From contig NZ_CALPCM010000022.1 in NCBI RefSeq assembly GCF_943193015.1, forward strand, positions 1 through 46,404: a DNA stretch of 46,404 bases. The letters are read 5' to 3'. The number at the start of each line of letters is the position of its first letter. The stretch's first letter is position 1. The notes below the pieces were generated by a model. It did not search any database, was not told the DNA's origin, and saw only the letters and a list, made by a program, of their open reading frames with translations. Positions 25,154 to 35,000 of this stretch are shown here, in pieces. A program made the translations under genes and the position numbers. This DNA is from Hominisplanchenecus_A murintestinalis (lineage in GTDB: Bacteria; Bacillota; Clostridia; Lachnospirales; Lachnospiraceae).

Positions 25154-27151
25154 TTGAAACAAAACCTGAAAAACGAATACCTTTCCATCCCGAATCTGAT
25201 GGGATATTTCCGTATTCTCCTGATTCCCCTGTACCTTTATCTCTATATCTGCGCAAAGTCTTATCGCCTTGCCATTCTTATTATGCTCTTATCCTTTTTG
25301 ACCGATTTTCTGGACGGAAAAATCGCCCGGCGCTTCGATATGGTCACTGAATTTGGAAAAATCCTGGATCCCGTAGCAGACAAACTGACGCAAGGCGCTC
25401 TCGCACTAGGGTTTGCCCTCCGTTATCCTGCCGTCGTCATCCTGCTTCTGGTGTTTCTTATAAAAGAACTGTGTATGGCAGTTCTGGGAATCTATATGAT
25501 GAAGCGCGGCTACCGGATGGACGGCGCGCAGAAGCACGGAAAACTCTGCACTGCAGTCCTTGATTTCACCATGCTCCTGCTTTTGGTATTTCCGGACATC
25601 GCCTATTTTACTGTCAACCTGCTGTCCGCCCTGGCAATCTTTGTCATGCTTTTTTCCCTTGTAAAATATCTCAGGATGTACTGGACAGCTTACCGTAACC
25701 TGAACAATTATAACTCTGAAAAAAATAATACAAAAGCCAAAAAATTATGGAAAATGTTATTAGCCGTAATTCTTCTGACACTGCTTTACGCATCCGCTGT
25801 CATTCTTCCATATACCAGGCAGCCAACCGTTTCAGAAGAAACGGTACAGAGTTTCCAGGCATCTGACTTTTACAGTGAATCCGACGGCGTGGAACGCGCA
25901 AAAGTAATTTCCGACAACGGAGAAGCCCTCGCGGAACGCGTGCGCCTGATTTCCCAGGCAAAAGAAGAAATCATCCTCTCTACCTTCGATTTCGACGCCG
26001 ATTCCAGCGGAAAAATCCTTCTCTCCGCACTGCTCGACGCCGCAGACCGGGGTGTGCGTGTAAACATCCTGATTGACGGCCTGGCATACACCACAGGAAT
26101 CCAAGGAAACCCCTGGTTCCTGGCTCTAACGGAAACTGACAACGTAAACCTCAAAGTATATAATCCGATAAGCCTTCTGAAACCCTGGACGCTTATGGGC
26201 AGGCTGCATGACAAATACCTGGTTGCCGATTCCACAGCCTATATCCTCGGCGGCAGAAACTCTTATGACTATTTTCTCGGAGATCAGGAAGGCTACAAAA
26301 ACTATGACTGGGACGTGCTCGTTTCCACAAAAAACTCTCCGGACTCCGGCTCCATAGTCCAGCTTCAGACCTATTTCCATTCTATCTGGGAACTGCCCGA
26401 CTGCCGTACCGCAGGAAAACAACGCTTATTTAAAAATCATCCCGCCGTACAGGAATGCCGCCAGGAACTCCGGAATCTTTATCAGCAGACACAATCAGGG
26501 CACAAGGACTGGTTTGCCCCCCTGGATATTCTGACAGCCACTGTTCCCGCCCGCAGCATCCGGCTTGTCTCCAATCCCATCCATGTACGTGCAAAAGAGC
26601 CTGTTGTCTTTTACACCATCACGGAGCTGATGAAGAATGCAGACGAATCCGTCATTTTCCATACTCCGTACATCATCTGCAATGACTGGATGACAGAGCG
26701 GCTCAAAGAAGTCTGCACACATGTTCCCCGCGTACAAATGATGACCAACTCCATAGCCAACAATGGAAATCCCTTTGGCGCTATGGACTACCGTGAAAAC
26801 AAAGCACGGCTTCTGGATACAGGGCTGCAGATTATGGAATATGACGGCGGCATCTCCTACCACGGAAAATGCTTCGCCATCGACAGCCGGATATCCGCCA
26901 TCGGCTCCTTTAACTGGGACATGCGCAGCGCCTACCTGGACACAGAACTGATGCTAATCATAGACAGCGAAGAGCTGAACCGCCAGCTGCGCAAAGAAAT
27001 GCACAAATATGAAAAAGACGCCCTGAAAGTTAAAGATGCTGATTCCTACGAATTGGCGGACGGCCAGTCGCCCCAGCTGATGGCTTCGCAAAAAAAGTTC
27101 AGCATCGATATGATTCGGCGCTGGGCTTATTGGGCAAGATTCCTGATGTAA
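25154..27151 (+). CDS. Fusion of CDP-alcohol phosphatidyltransferase and phospholipase D/cardiolipin-synthase-like domains, TTG start
   Basis: A 665-residue membrane protein joining two phospholipid enzymes. Residues about 1-185 are a CDP-alcohol phosphatidyltransferase (PgsA-like), with the full motif D51..D54-G55..A58-R59 ... G68...D72...D76 and several TM helices. A further TM (about 200-218) leads to a PLD module (about 250-640) with two HKD motifs: HDKYLVAD (352-359) and HGKCFAID (570-577), each followed by GG/GS-x-N. PgsA makes phosphatidylglycerophosphate; bacterial cardiolipin synthases of the PLD type join phosphatidylglycerol molecules, so one chain may carry two steps of anionic lipid synthesis. 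The start is TTG with AAGGAGG 8 bases upstream; no ATG has an equal site. An alternative is a PLD-type nuclease or lipase tethered to the membrane. Confidence 0.88.
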   Translation: MKQNLKNEYLSIPNLMGYFRILLIPLYLYLYICAKSYRLAILIMLLSFLTDFLDGKIARRFDMVTEFGKILDPVADKLTQGALALGFALRYPAVVILLLVFLIKELCMAVLGIYMMKRGYRMDGAQKHGKLCTAVLDFTMLLLLVFPDIAYFTVNLLSALAIFVMLFSLVKYLRMYWTAYRNLNNYNSEKNNTKAKKLWKMLLAVILLTLLYASAVILPYTRQPTVSEETVQSFQASDFYSESDGVERAKVISDNGEALAERVRLISQAKEEIILSTFDFDADSSGKILLSALLDAADRGVRVNILIDGLAYTTGIQGNPWFLALTETDNVNLKVYNPISLLKPWTLMGRLHDKYLVADSTAYILGGRNSYDYFLGDQEGYKNYDWDVLVSTKNSPDSGSIVQLQTYFHSIWELPDCRTAGKQRLFKNHPAVQECRQELRNLYQQTQSGHKDWFAPLDILTATVPARSIRLVSNPIHVRAKEPVVFYTITELMKNADESVIFHTPYIICNDWMTERLKEVCTHVPRVQMMTNSIANNGNPFGAMDYRENKARLLDTGLQIMEYDGGISYHGKCFAIDSRISAIGSFNWDMRSAYLDTELMLIIDSEELNRQLRKEMHKYEKDALKVKDADSYELADGQSPQLMASQKKFSIDMIRRWAYWARFLM

Positions 27152-27183
27152 GACATATTTTGATTTGATTTTTAAATTTTGTA

Positions 27184-27212
27184 TTGACAAACCTCCAGAC
27201 TTGTTGTATTAT
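27184..27212 (+). promoter_or_regulatory. Promoter of tRNA-Leu
   Basis: Consensus TTGACA (27184-27189), 17 bases, TATTAT (27207-27212), about 60 bases before the tRNA. Confidence 0.75.
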
Positions 27213-27271
27213 ATAACTCGTGAGTTGCAAGCGCAGCTTCCCAACAAATCAAATCAGATATTGATTTGGAT

Positions 27272-27355
27272 GCGGAAGTGGCGGAATTGGCAGACGCGCA
27301 GGCTTCAGGTGCCTGTGGTAGCAATACCGTGTGGGTTCAAGTCCCATCTTCCGCA
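27272..27355 (+). tRNA. tRNA-Leu (anticodon CAG)
   Basis: Acceptor stem GCGGAAG pairs with CTTCCGC; the D arm has GGCGGAATTGGCAGACGC; the anticodon stem CAGGC/GCCTG encloses TTCAGGT, giving anticodon CAG; a long variable arm (GTGGTAGCAATACC) marks a class II tRNA; the T arm has GGGTTCAAGTCCC. CCA is not encoded. Confidence 0.95.
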
Positions 27356-27360
27356 TGAAC

Positions 27361-27397
27361 AAAAAAGAAACTTCGGAAATCGAGGTTTCTTTTTTTG
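27361..27397 (+). terminator. Terminator of tRNA-Leu
   Basis: AAGAAACTTCG and CGAGGTTTCTT form an 11-bp stem (one G-T pair) with a short loop, followed by seven T. Confidence 0.85.
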
Positions 27398-27472
27398 TTC
27401 TTTTAATTGATACAATAAAGCAGTATGAAAACATCTCTAAAGCTCATACCAACACACAACAAAGCGATTCGT

Positions 27473-27502
27473 AAAAAAGGAACCGCCCACCGCGGTTCCT
27501 CT
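27473..27502 (-). terminator. Terminator of the infC-rpmI-rplT operon
   Basis: GGAACCGC (27479-27486) and GCGGTTCC (27492-27499) make an 8-bp stem; on the minus strand it is followed by six T (27478-27473). It lies about 20 bases after the rplT stop. Confidence 0.85.
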
Positions 27503-27521
27503 TCAAACTTTATTATTAAAT

Positions 27522-27878
27522 TTACGCAACTTTGCTCTTTGCCAGCTCAGCCAGTGTTGCAAAACCTTCTGCGTCATTTACAGCCATATCAGCCAGGACT
27601 TTTCTGTTCATCTCTACTCCGGCCAGCTTCAGACCATACATAAACTTGCTGTAGGATAATCCGTTGATACGTGCGGCAGCGTTAATACGTGCAATCCACA
27701 GACGTCTGAACTGACGCTTTTTCTGCTTCCTTCCTGCGTAGGAACTTGCCAGCGCCCTCATAACGGACTGCTTTGCAATCCTGTACTGTTTGGAACGGGC
27801 ACCTCTATATCCTTTTGCCAGCTTTAATGTTCTGTTATGTTTTTTCCTAGCGTTCATTCCACCTTTGATTCTTGCCAT
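27522..27878 (-). CDS. rplT: 50S ribosomal protein L20
   Basis: A 118-residue protein, the normal length for L20. MARIKGGMNARKKHNRTLKL at the start and the core RLWIARINAAARINGLSYSKFM are diagnostic. L20 binds 23S rRNA early in 50S assembly. The basic N-terminal extension and the globular C-terminal domain are both complete. In Bacillota L20 also represses its own operon by binding the leader mRNA upstream of infC. It is the last gene of infC-rpmI-rplT, 25 bases after rpmI. Confidence 0.98.
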   Translation of the reverse strand: MARIKGGMNARKKHNRTLKLAKGYRGARSKQYRIAKQSVMRALASSYAGRKQKKRQFRRLWIARINAAARINGLSYSKFMYGLKLAGVEMNRKVLADMAVNDAEGFATLAELAKSKVA

Positions 27879-27903
27879 TTCTCAAATCCTCCTTCGCCTG
27901 ATT

Positions 27904-28101
27904 TTATAAATACGGTAAAATCTTCTTCATGTTCTTTACGTTTGTAGCATCGGTAATCGCTGCTTTCCTCAGGTTCCTCTTCCTCTTAGAAGATTTCTTT
28001 GTTAAGATATGGCTCTTATAAGCTTTATTTCTTTTTAACTGTCCTGTACCTGTCTTTTTGAAGCGCTTTGCAGCAGCTCTGTTTGTTTTCATTTTTGGCA
28101 T
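27904..28101 (-). CDS. rpmI: 50S ribosomal protein L35
   Basis: A 65-residue basic protein with the L35 signature MPKMKTNRAAAKRFKKTGTG, then KRNKAYKSHILTKKSSKRKR, and the ending MKKILPYL. It is a structural part of the 50S subunit. AGGAGG lies before the start. It sits between infC (99 bases upstream) and rplT, as in most bacteria. Confidence 0.98.
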   Translation of the reverse strand: MPKMKTNRAAAKRFKKTGTGQLKRNKAYKSHILTKKSSKRKRNLRKAAITDATNVKNMKKILPYL

Positions 28102-28199
28102 TGTATATGTTCCTCCTTATTTGTATATTTATCTATATACAGCCCTCTCCAGCTTCTACAGCGCTGGAACCTGCCGTACCCTTTTAACACGAAACGCCC

Positions 28200-28709
28200 T
28201 TATGAACGTTTCTCCGTTAAAAACATCACGATGCTTCTGCCTTCTACTTTCGAAGGCTTCTCTACAACAGCGATATCTGCCAGCTCCTTTGCGAAATCAT
28301 CCAGGATATGGCGGCTGGCATTCATATGCGCCATCTCACGTCCGCGGAACCGCAATGTAATCTTAACTTTATTCCCCTTCTGGATAAACTTCCTGGCAGC
28401 GTTTATCTTTGTACTCAAGTCGTTGCTGTCAATGTTCGGTGAAAGACGCACTTCCTTCACTTCAATGATTTTCTGCTTCTTCTTTGCTTCTTTTTCTTTG
28501 CGCGCCATTTCATAACGGTACTTTCCATAATCAATAATCTTACATACCGGCGGCTTCGCTGTGGGAGCAATCTTTACCAAATCCAGCTCCGCTTCCTGCG
28601 CCCTTTTCATCGCTTCTCTCGCGGACATAATACCTAACTGCTCTCCATTCTCTCCAATCAGACGGATTTCCCTGTCCCTGATCTGCTCGTTAATCATTAA
28701 TTCGCTAAT
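28200..28709 (-). CDS. infC: Translation initiation factor IF-3, probable AUU start
   Basis: A protein of 169 residues (165 from the first ATG). IF-3 keeps 30S subunits free and checks the start codon. INEQIRDREIRLIG, PPVCKIIDYGKYRYE and the C-terminal domain with ITLRFRGREMAH and PSKVEGRSIVMFL are typical. The first ATG (28697) is 21 bases after GGAGG, too far. Four codons upstream an in-frame ATT (28709) sits 9 bases after GGAGG, the ideal distance. infC uses an AUU start in many bacteria because IF-3 itself discriminates against it, giving autoregulation, so I place the start there. It is the first gene of infC-rpmI-rplT. Confidence 0.93.
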   Translation of the reverse strand: MSELMINEQIRDREIRLIGENGEQLGIMSAREAMKRAQEAELDLVKIAPTAKPPVCKIIDYGKYRYEMARKEKEAKKKQKIIEVKEVRLSPNIDSNDLSTKINAARKFIQKGNKVKITLRFRGREMAHMNASRHILDDFAKELADIAVVEKPSKVEGRSIVMFLTEKRS

Positions 28710-28748
28710 AGTCGTGCACCTCCATCAACACTTTCAATCTCTCCATCC

Positions 28749-28885
28749 AAAAAAGTGGATAGTCAGACTATCCACTCTAAATATCTACACAGAAAACTCT
28801 CGTCCGAAAGCCCTATGTTCCATATTAACCGACAGTCGCCTCCTGCGCTGCGGTGAGAGCGGATACTCTTCTTTATTTTCTAACC
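28749..28885 (-). promoter_or_regulatory. infC operon leader with attenuator (L20-leader type)
   Basis: The leader runs from about 28885 to infC. It ends in a perfect 11-bp stem AGTGGATAGTC/GACTATCCACT (28754-28764 with 28766-28776) that on the minus strand is followed by TTTTTT (28754-28749): an intrinsic terminator ahead of the infC ribosome-binding site. Upstream, CTCTC (near 28857) can pair with GAGAG (near 28799) to close a larger fold. This fits L20-mediated transcription attenuation known in Bacillota. I cannot confirm the Rfam L20 leader model by eye. Confidence 0.65.
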
Positions 28886-28891
28886 TCTGCT

Positions 28892-28920
28892 ACTTTACCA
28901 CAATTACATTTTTCTGTCAA
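28892..28920 (-). promoter_or_regulatory. Promoter of the infC operon
   Basis: Consensus TTGACA (28920-28915), 17 bases, TAAAGT (28897-28892) on the minus strand, immediately before the attenuated leader. Confidence 0.7.
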
Positions 28921-28935
28921 CGATTTTTGCAAGTT

Positions 28936-29040
28936 TTACCTGCCTTCCCTTAAAGTCTCATTGCCATCTGGAACAAACGGCAGGTCATCCTTAGCAAACT
29001 CCAGGTTTACAGCTCCTGCCGTAAACCTGGGATTTCCCAT
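28936..29040 (-). other. Hairpin and possible 34-residue ORF after the LRR-protein gene
   Basis: CCAGGTTTAC (29001-29010) and GTAAACCTGG (29021-29030) form a perfect 10-bp stem just after the stop at 29045, without a clear T-run: a possible 3'-end structure. The same bases are open as a 34-codon frame (MGNPRFTAGAVNLEF...) starting 4 bases after that stop. It has no clear ribosome-binding site of its own but could be reached by re-initiation. I rate coding as unlikely. Confidence 0.3.
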
Positions 29041-29044
29041 CTCT

Positions 29045-32000
29045 TTACTTTCTCACCTTTACTTTTGGTGAAAGACCCTTTTTCTTTAACAGTTTCTTGT
29101 AAGCAGACAATTTCTTTGCCGGCACTTTAACCTTCAGCTTTTTATAGCTGCTGCTTCCCGCCTTGGTAAATGCCTTGCTTCCGACTTTCTTTGTCGTAAG
29201 TTTTGTAGTCTTTATCGTGATACTTTTCAGCTTCTTGCAGTTATAAAACGCCTTTTTCCCGATTTTGGTTACCTTCGCCGGAATAACCACAGAGGTCAGA
29301 GATGTACAGTTCATAAACGCATTATCCCCTATGATCTTTACAGAAGCCGGGATTTTAACCTTTTTCAGTTTTTTATTACCTTTAAAGGCATTCGCTTTTA
29401 TCGCTGTTACCTGATATACCACCTTATTAATCGTTACTGCCGAAGGGATCGACACGGACGCCGCATTTTTATTTCCGGCTTTTGTAAATTCCACGGCAGA
29501 ACCTGCTGTTACGACAGTATAGACGCTTCCATCTGCCGCAGTGAGCTTCGTTCCTGGTTTGGGCAGATTTTGCGTTGATGGTTCTCCATCCTCATCCTCA
29601 TCTGTATCATCCCAAGAAGTGCCGGGCTCATTTCCGCCTGCGCCCTGTAATCTTATTTCTTTTTTGTTACACTTAAGACACCATCTTATTTCCTCTCTTA
29701 TGCCAAACCTAAACCATTCGCTCCAGTTATGTCCTGCCGGAATGATTTCCTGCTTTCTCTCCCCGCACCTTATGCAAGTATAGATACAGATTCCACCTTC
29801 TTCACAGGAAGTCTCCTTTTCAAACACCCCGCCATTCCACATGTGCGAACCTTCACAGGAATCCGATATTGCCATGTTTTCTAAGCGATATGGATTTACT
29901 GTATAAAACCGTACGCTGTTCCCGTCAGACACATACCATTTCACCACACCGTTACCCGTTACAGCCGGTTGGCAGTCTGACAGGCGCATGTCTGTCTTTA
30001 TGATATCCGAGATTTGATTTCCGTCGCCATCAACAGTTACCATTTTTGTCCAGACAGTATCCACACCTTCGTAATGCTCCTCCCACAGAATAAGGAACTG
30101 CCAGTCATTCATCTTGACAAGCTGCGGCGTCCCCGGCACAACTCCGTCTGTTTTTTGGTAATCCGTCAGCCAGGCAATCTTGTTTTTTGTCAGGCTCTTA
30201 CTCGTAACTGTCAGGAAAATATTCCTCTGCCCCGCCGCAGAATAATTTTCTTCACTTGTCTGATCCACAGAATTTCCCACAATCAGACAATTATCTGCTG
30301 AAAGTTCAAAACCTCCCGCCGATACGCCCGTTGCATTATTTCCAAAACCTCCCTGTATAGGCAGGGGAAGCGTATAGCGGACGTCTGTGATTTCTCCGTC
30401 CACATCTGCGCGTGTCAGAGCTATTGCCCTGGGGCCTCCGTCGCCGTGATCCACACGGTACACATACGTACCGTCTGTCTGGACAAATTGATTGAACGAA
30501 TGACTCACATATCCCGCCTGGGAAATGTTCAGCATATCGTAATAAGATTGCAGTTCTGTCATATCTGTCTCGTTTACAACATAGGTCATGTTCGCCTGGT
30601 GATGCAGCCCATCGCTTGACAGATACATTTCATGGCACGTATGGATATAAAGCTTTCCATCGGTTTCCGCCATACGCAGCGAACCGGCGTCAAATGGAAT
30701 ATAGGTGTTCGCGCCATATACCGAATATTGACCCATCTGCTTCCAGTCCTTTGAATACTTTACAGCGCGCATGATTTCACAGCTGTCGCTTTCCTGCTCA
30801 TTTTCCTGTCCAAATACCAGGAAATTGTAATCTTTCCCTGCAAAAAATCCTCCAAACAGCGGAAGCGGAGATTCTATCGTCCGGCTGTTTATACGGCTGC
30901 CGTCTTTCGAATAGGTTTCTACCAGAACCCCTCTGTCTCTGATATACTCCACTCTCTCCAGTGTCTGGTTTTCTCTTTCCGTCAGATACGAATTTACAGG
31001 GCGGCTCCATACCTGGTAATTATTAAGAGAAATATTCTGGCTCACCGTTCCATTAGAAGTAACAACGCCGCCCTCCTCATTTGCGCCCTCTCTTTCCTGT
31101 ACTGTAACGCTATGGCTGGCTCTCAGAGTTCCGCTGATATTTGATACCGTAATCTCCACCGATCCTGCTTTCCATGCCGTCAAATCTCCGTTTTCTGATA
31201 CGGATGCCGTACGCTTATCCTCGCTGCTCCATTCATAATAAGATGTATATGGTTTATTGTGGTTTATTGTCAGGCGCTGGGACTCGCCTACCCGCATCGT
31301 CGTTTCCCCTGTGATTTCAATTTCTTCAGGGTCGCTCCAGTCTACCATTTCCACATAGTAGACATCATTTTCTTTCTCAATCAGAACCAGCGTTTCGTCC
31401 ATCCAGAACATATTGAACACATAATGGGCAGTGTTATACTCTGCGGTGCGCTTGCCCGTTTTTATATCATATTCTGTCAGACGCCGTCCATTTTCATATA
31501 AAATCAGGCTGTCATGTCCCTCATGGTAAACCGTCCGCACACCAATACTGGAGGTATCGCTGTAGCTGCTTTCCTGCTCGTATTCTGTAGGTTCTCTTAA
31601 ATAACTTTGGCAAATGTCGAGATTCTCCGAATGAGAATCCATCACCCGCACCACGCCAAGCAGTACGCTGACTGCCGTCAGATAACGACCGCCGAGCAGA
31701 ACCGCATTATTCTGATGCTTCTTATATACATCCTGGCAAAGATATATAATATTGTCCATCTCCCGTGTAATGATTCCGCTTTCCGTAAACGAACTATATA
31801 CGTCTACGCGTTTTATCACGTTATCTGTAACATTTCCCATACGAAGCGCAAGACCCGGATGCGAATATCCCCAGGAATAGTAGTCATAAGACACCTCTAT
31901 ATAGAAATTTCCGTTTGTACTGTCAAATCCGTTAAAGCGGTATACGCGGGTTCCCGAAGCCATCCAGGAAAGAAGCGTTCCCTCCGGGCTAAACAAGAAA

Positions 32001-35000
32001 ACTCTGTGGTCATACTGGTTGCTGCTGTTATCCGCCGCAACATAAATGCGCCCCAGATCATCCGCGCCCACGGCTGTCGCCGTATATCCTGGTATATAGA
32101 CCGTTCTGTCTACCTTTCTTTTCAGCAAATCATAAACTGTGCACTGCTGCCGGTATACGATATACAGCTTTTCTCCTGCGCTGTAAGAACAGGTAACCCC
32201 TGAAAATGTATACACCGGAGTAACCTGCTTCGCTGACAGCGAGTAAAAACTAAGCTTATTTCCATTCAGGAAATAGATTCCATTCTGCTGTGCGCACGGA
32301 ATCTGCACCGTCTCGGTACTGACAGACGTATAAGAAAGCGCTTCCTGCGGCAGTTCCGTCACTTCAGCCTGCGGAATCTCATAAGGCTCGCCCGTAACGA
32401 TAAATCTTTTCTCTGCCTGATAAACGCCGTCCCGGCTCCTTACAGAAACCGTAACCTCTCCTGGACGGTACGCCGAAAGCGTCCCATCTGAGGCAATCCC
32501 GGCTATCTCCGGCGCGCTGCTCGTCCATTCAAAATCCAATGCAAGCGCCGGGTCAAGCTTCGCATTCAGCTTCAGCGTATCTCCCACTGCAAGGGTTTCT
32601 GTTTCTGCTTCCAGCTCCAGGGTCTGAACGCCTGTCAGCTCATCCAAATCCACCCAGCTTTTCTCTTCCGGGTAGCTAAGATTCTCCATCTTATCTGTCC
32701 ATCCCTGCCTGGAAAAACCACAGTAAATCGTAATTCCCTCTGTATTTACAGCGCTATAAGATCCAAAACCCGGCGCATTCCCTTCAAATATCAGATTCTT
32801 CAGGGAAATACATCCCGAAAAAGCTCCATACCCAAGATAACTCAGCCCCTCCGGAAAATATACGCACCGCAGGTTCCTGTTTTCACTCGCCGCATAATTT
32901 CCGATTCTTGTTACACTTTCTGGGATGCGGAGCGTTTCCTGTGGAAAATCCCCTGGAATCATCAAAAGCTGTGTTTTTTCTTTATTATATAAAATCCCGT
33001 TATCCGAACAATAGCTCTCATTCTCTGACGCCACTTCAACAGATTTCAGACTGCTGCAGCCACCCAAAATTTCTGAACCAATAGACGAAACCCCCTGTGG
33101 AATCTCCAGGGAACCCAGCTTCGTACATCCTCTAAAAGCATAATTCCCAATCGCCGTAATGCTGCCCGGCAGGCTGACCTCTTCCAGCTTATCCAGCTCG
33201 TAGAACACATATGCCCCAATAGAAGCAATTCCCTCCTGAACCGTTACAGAAGTAATGAAGCCCCGGTAAGCCTTAAAAGGCGATGCTTCTTCCCCATAAG
33301 AAGTGTAATCCTTCATAGCGCCGCTTCCGCTGATTACCAGCTCCCCGGTTTCACTATCCAGCGACCATGCTGCATCTTCCCCGCAAGAGCCGGAAAGCGC
33401 ATCCAGCGGAAGAAATGTCACATTATTTTGTGTATCCTCCGCATAATCCTGTGCCGCCGTACCCGTGTATCCTGCCAACGCTATATGCATCGGAAGATAT
33501 GTTCCGCTGCTCCCATTTACACAGTAATACCCAAAAGCCCGCGCGCCAATCTCTGTCACGCTTTCCGGAACACTCACCTGTGTCAGTGCAGTACAGCCAA
33601 GAAATGCACCCTCGCCAATCGACGTCACGCTTTCCGGAATCGTAACCCGTTCAACAGAACCCAGGAATCGAAAACCAAACGGCGTAATGGAAACCACTCC
33701 GTCCGGAATCTGAAGCTGTACAGGATTATCAGCCCCCTGGTAGGTATATGCTGCTTTTCCAAGTACTACGACGCCATCCTCCTGTGCTCCCAGAAACGGC
33801 GTTCCCCGAAACGCATCTTCCCCGATCCATTCTACACCCTCCGGGACTGTCACCCGTTCCAGTGCAGCGCAGCCCTCAAATACGGAATTTCCAATGGAGC
33901 GCAGGCTTTCTGGAAGCTCCACCTCCACAATCTCTTTATGATTTTTAAATACTGTGTCCGCGATTTGGGTCACGCCCTCCGGCACCGTTACCGACGTGCC
34001 GCTGCCGTTGTATTGATAGAGCATCCCATTTCCCAGTATCACGAATTCGTTTTCCGAAAGACTCTCCTCATAGGCAGTACCGCTGAATGCATTCGCGCCA
34101 ATCACAGCCAAACTATCCGGCAATGTAACTTCTGCCAGGCTGCTGCAGCTTGAAAACGCCCCTTCTCCGATAGATGTCACGCCTTCCGGTATCTCAATGC
34201 TTGTCAGGGCACATCTTGCAAATGCACTTGCCCCTATTTTCTGAATCCCTCTTTGGAACACCACTTCCCGTAATTTTCTGCAGTTTGAAAAAAGGCTCTC
34301 CGATACTTCTGTAAGCCCGGATGGCAAAGTTACCCTCTCCAGCTCATAGCACTGTGTAAACGCGCCCCTCCCAATCTCCGTCACACTATCAGGAATCTGA
34401 ATCTCCGCAAGTTTCCAGGCGTCAAAAAAAGCGGAAGCCCCGATTGTTTTCAGTCCGGCAGGCAGGCTTATGCTCTCCAGATTATAACAGTGCAAAAAAG
34501 CATCCTGCCCAATCGCCGTCACATTTGACGGAATTACAATTTCCTTTAAGTTTTCACAACTTCGAAATGCGCTGCTGCCAATCCGGGTCACGCTTCCCGG
34601 CATACGGACTGTCCTCAGCTTCGTACAGCAGTATAAGGCATAATTTCCAATCGATGTGATGCCATCCCCAACGATTACCGAAGTAATCCTGTCCCGATAC
34701 AAATAAAAAGGTGAATCGGAAGCAGAACCCATACTGTCTGCCATATCGCCGGAACCGCTAAACGTAAGCGTTCCCGTTGACAAATCAAGGGAATATGTAA
34801 TACTTTCCCCGTAAGCGCCCGTCACTGTATCCGTGTCAGCTATTCCTGCTTCCCGCGCTTTTACTCTACTTTTCTCTTCTTGTCCGTTTTCTTCATCCAC
34901 CAGGTTCCATTCCGTATTCTTATCCAAAACACCTCTGTTTACCTGTATCCACCCGTCGTCCGGCTCTATCGGCGCTTCTTCCGTAAACGCCTTTTCCACG

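Noticed and set aside
27165..27410. 81-codon ORF across the tRNA-Leu gene
   Set aside because: It runs through a complete tRNA and its terminator, and has no ribosome-binding site.
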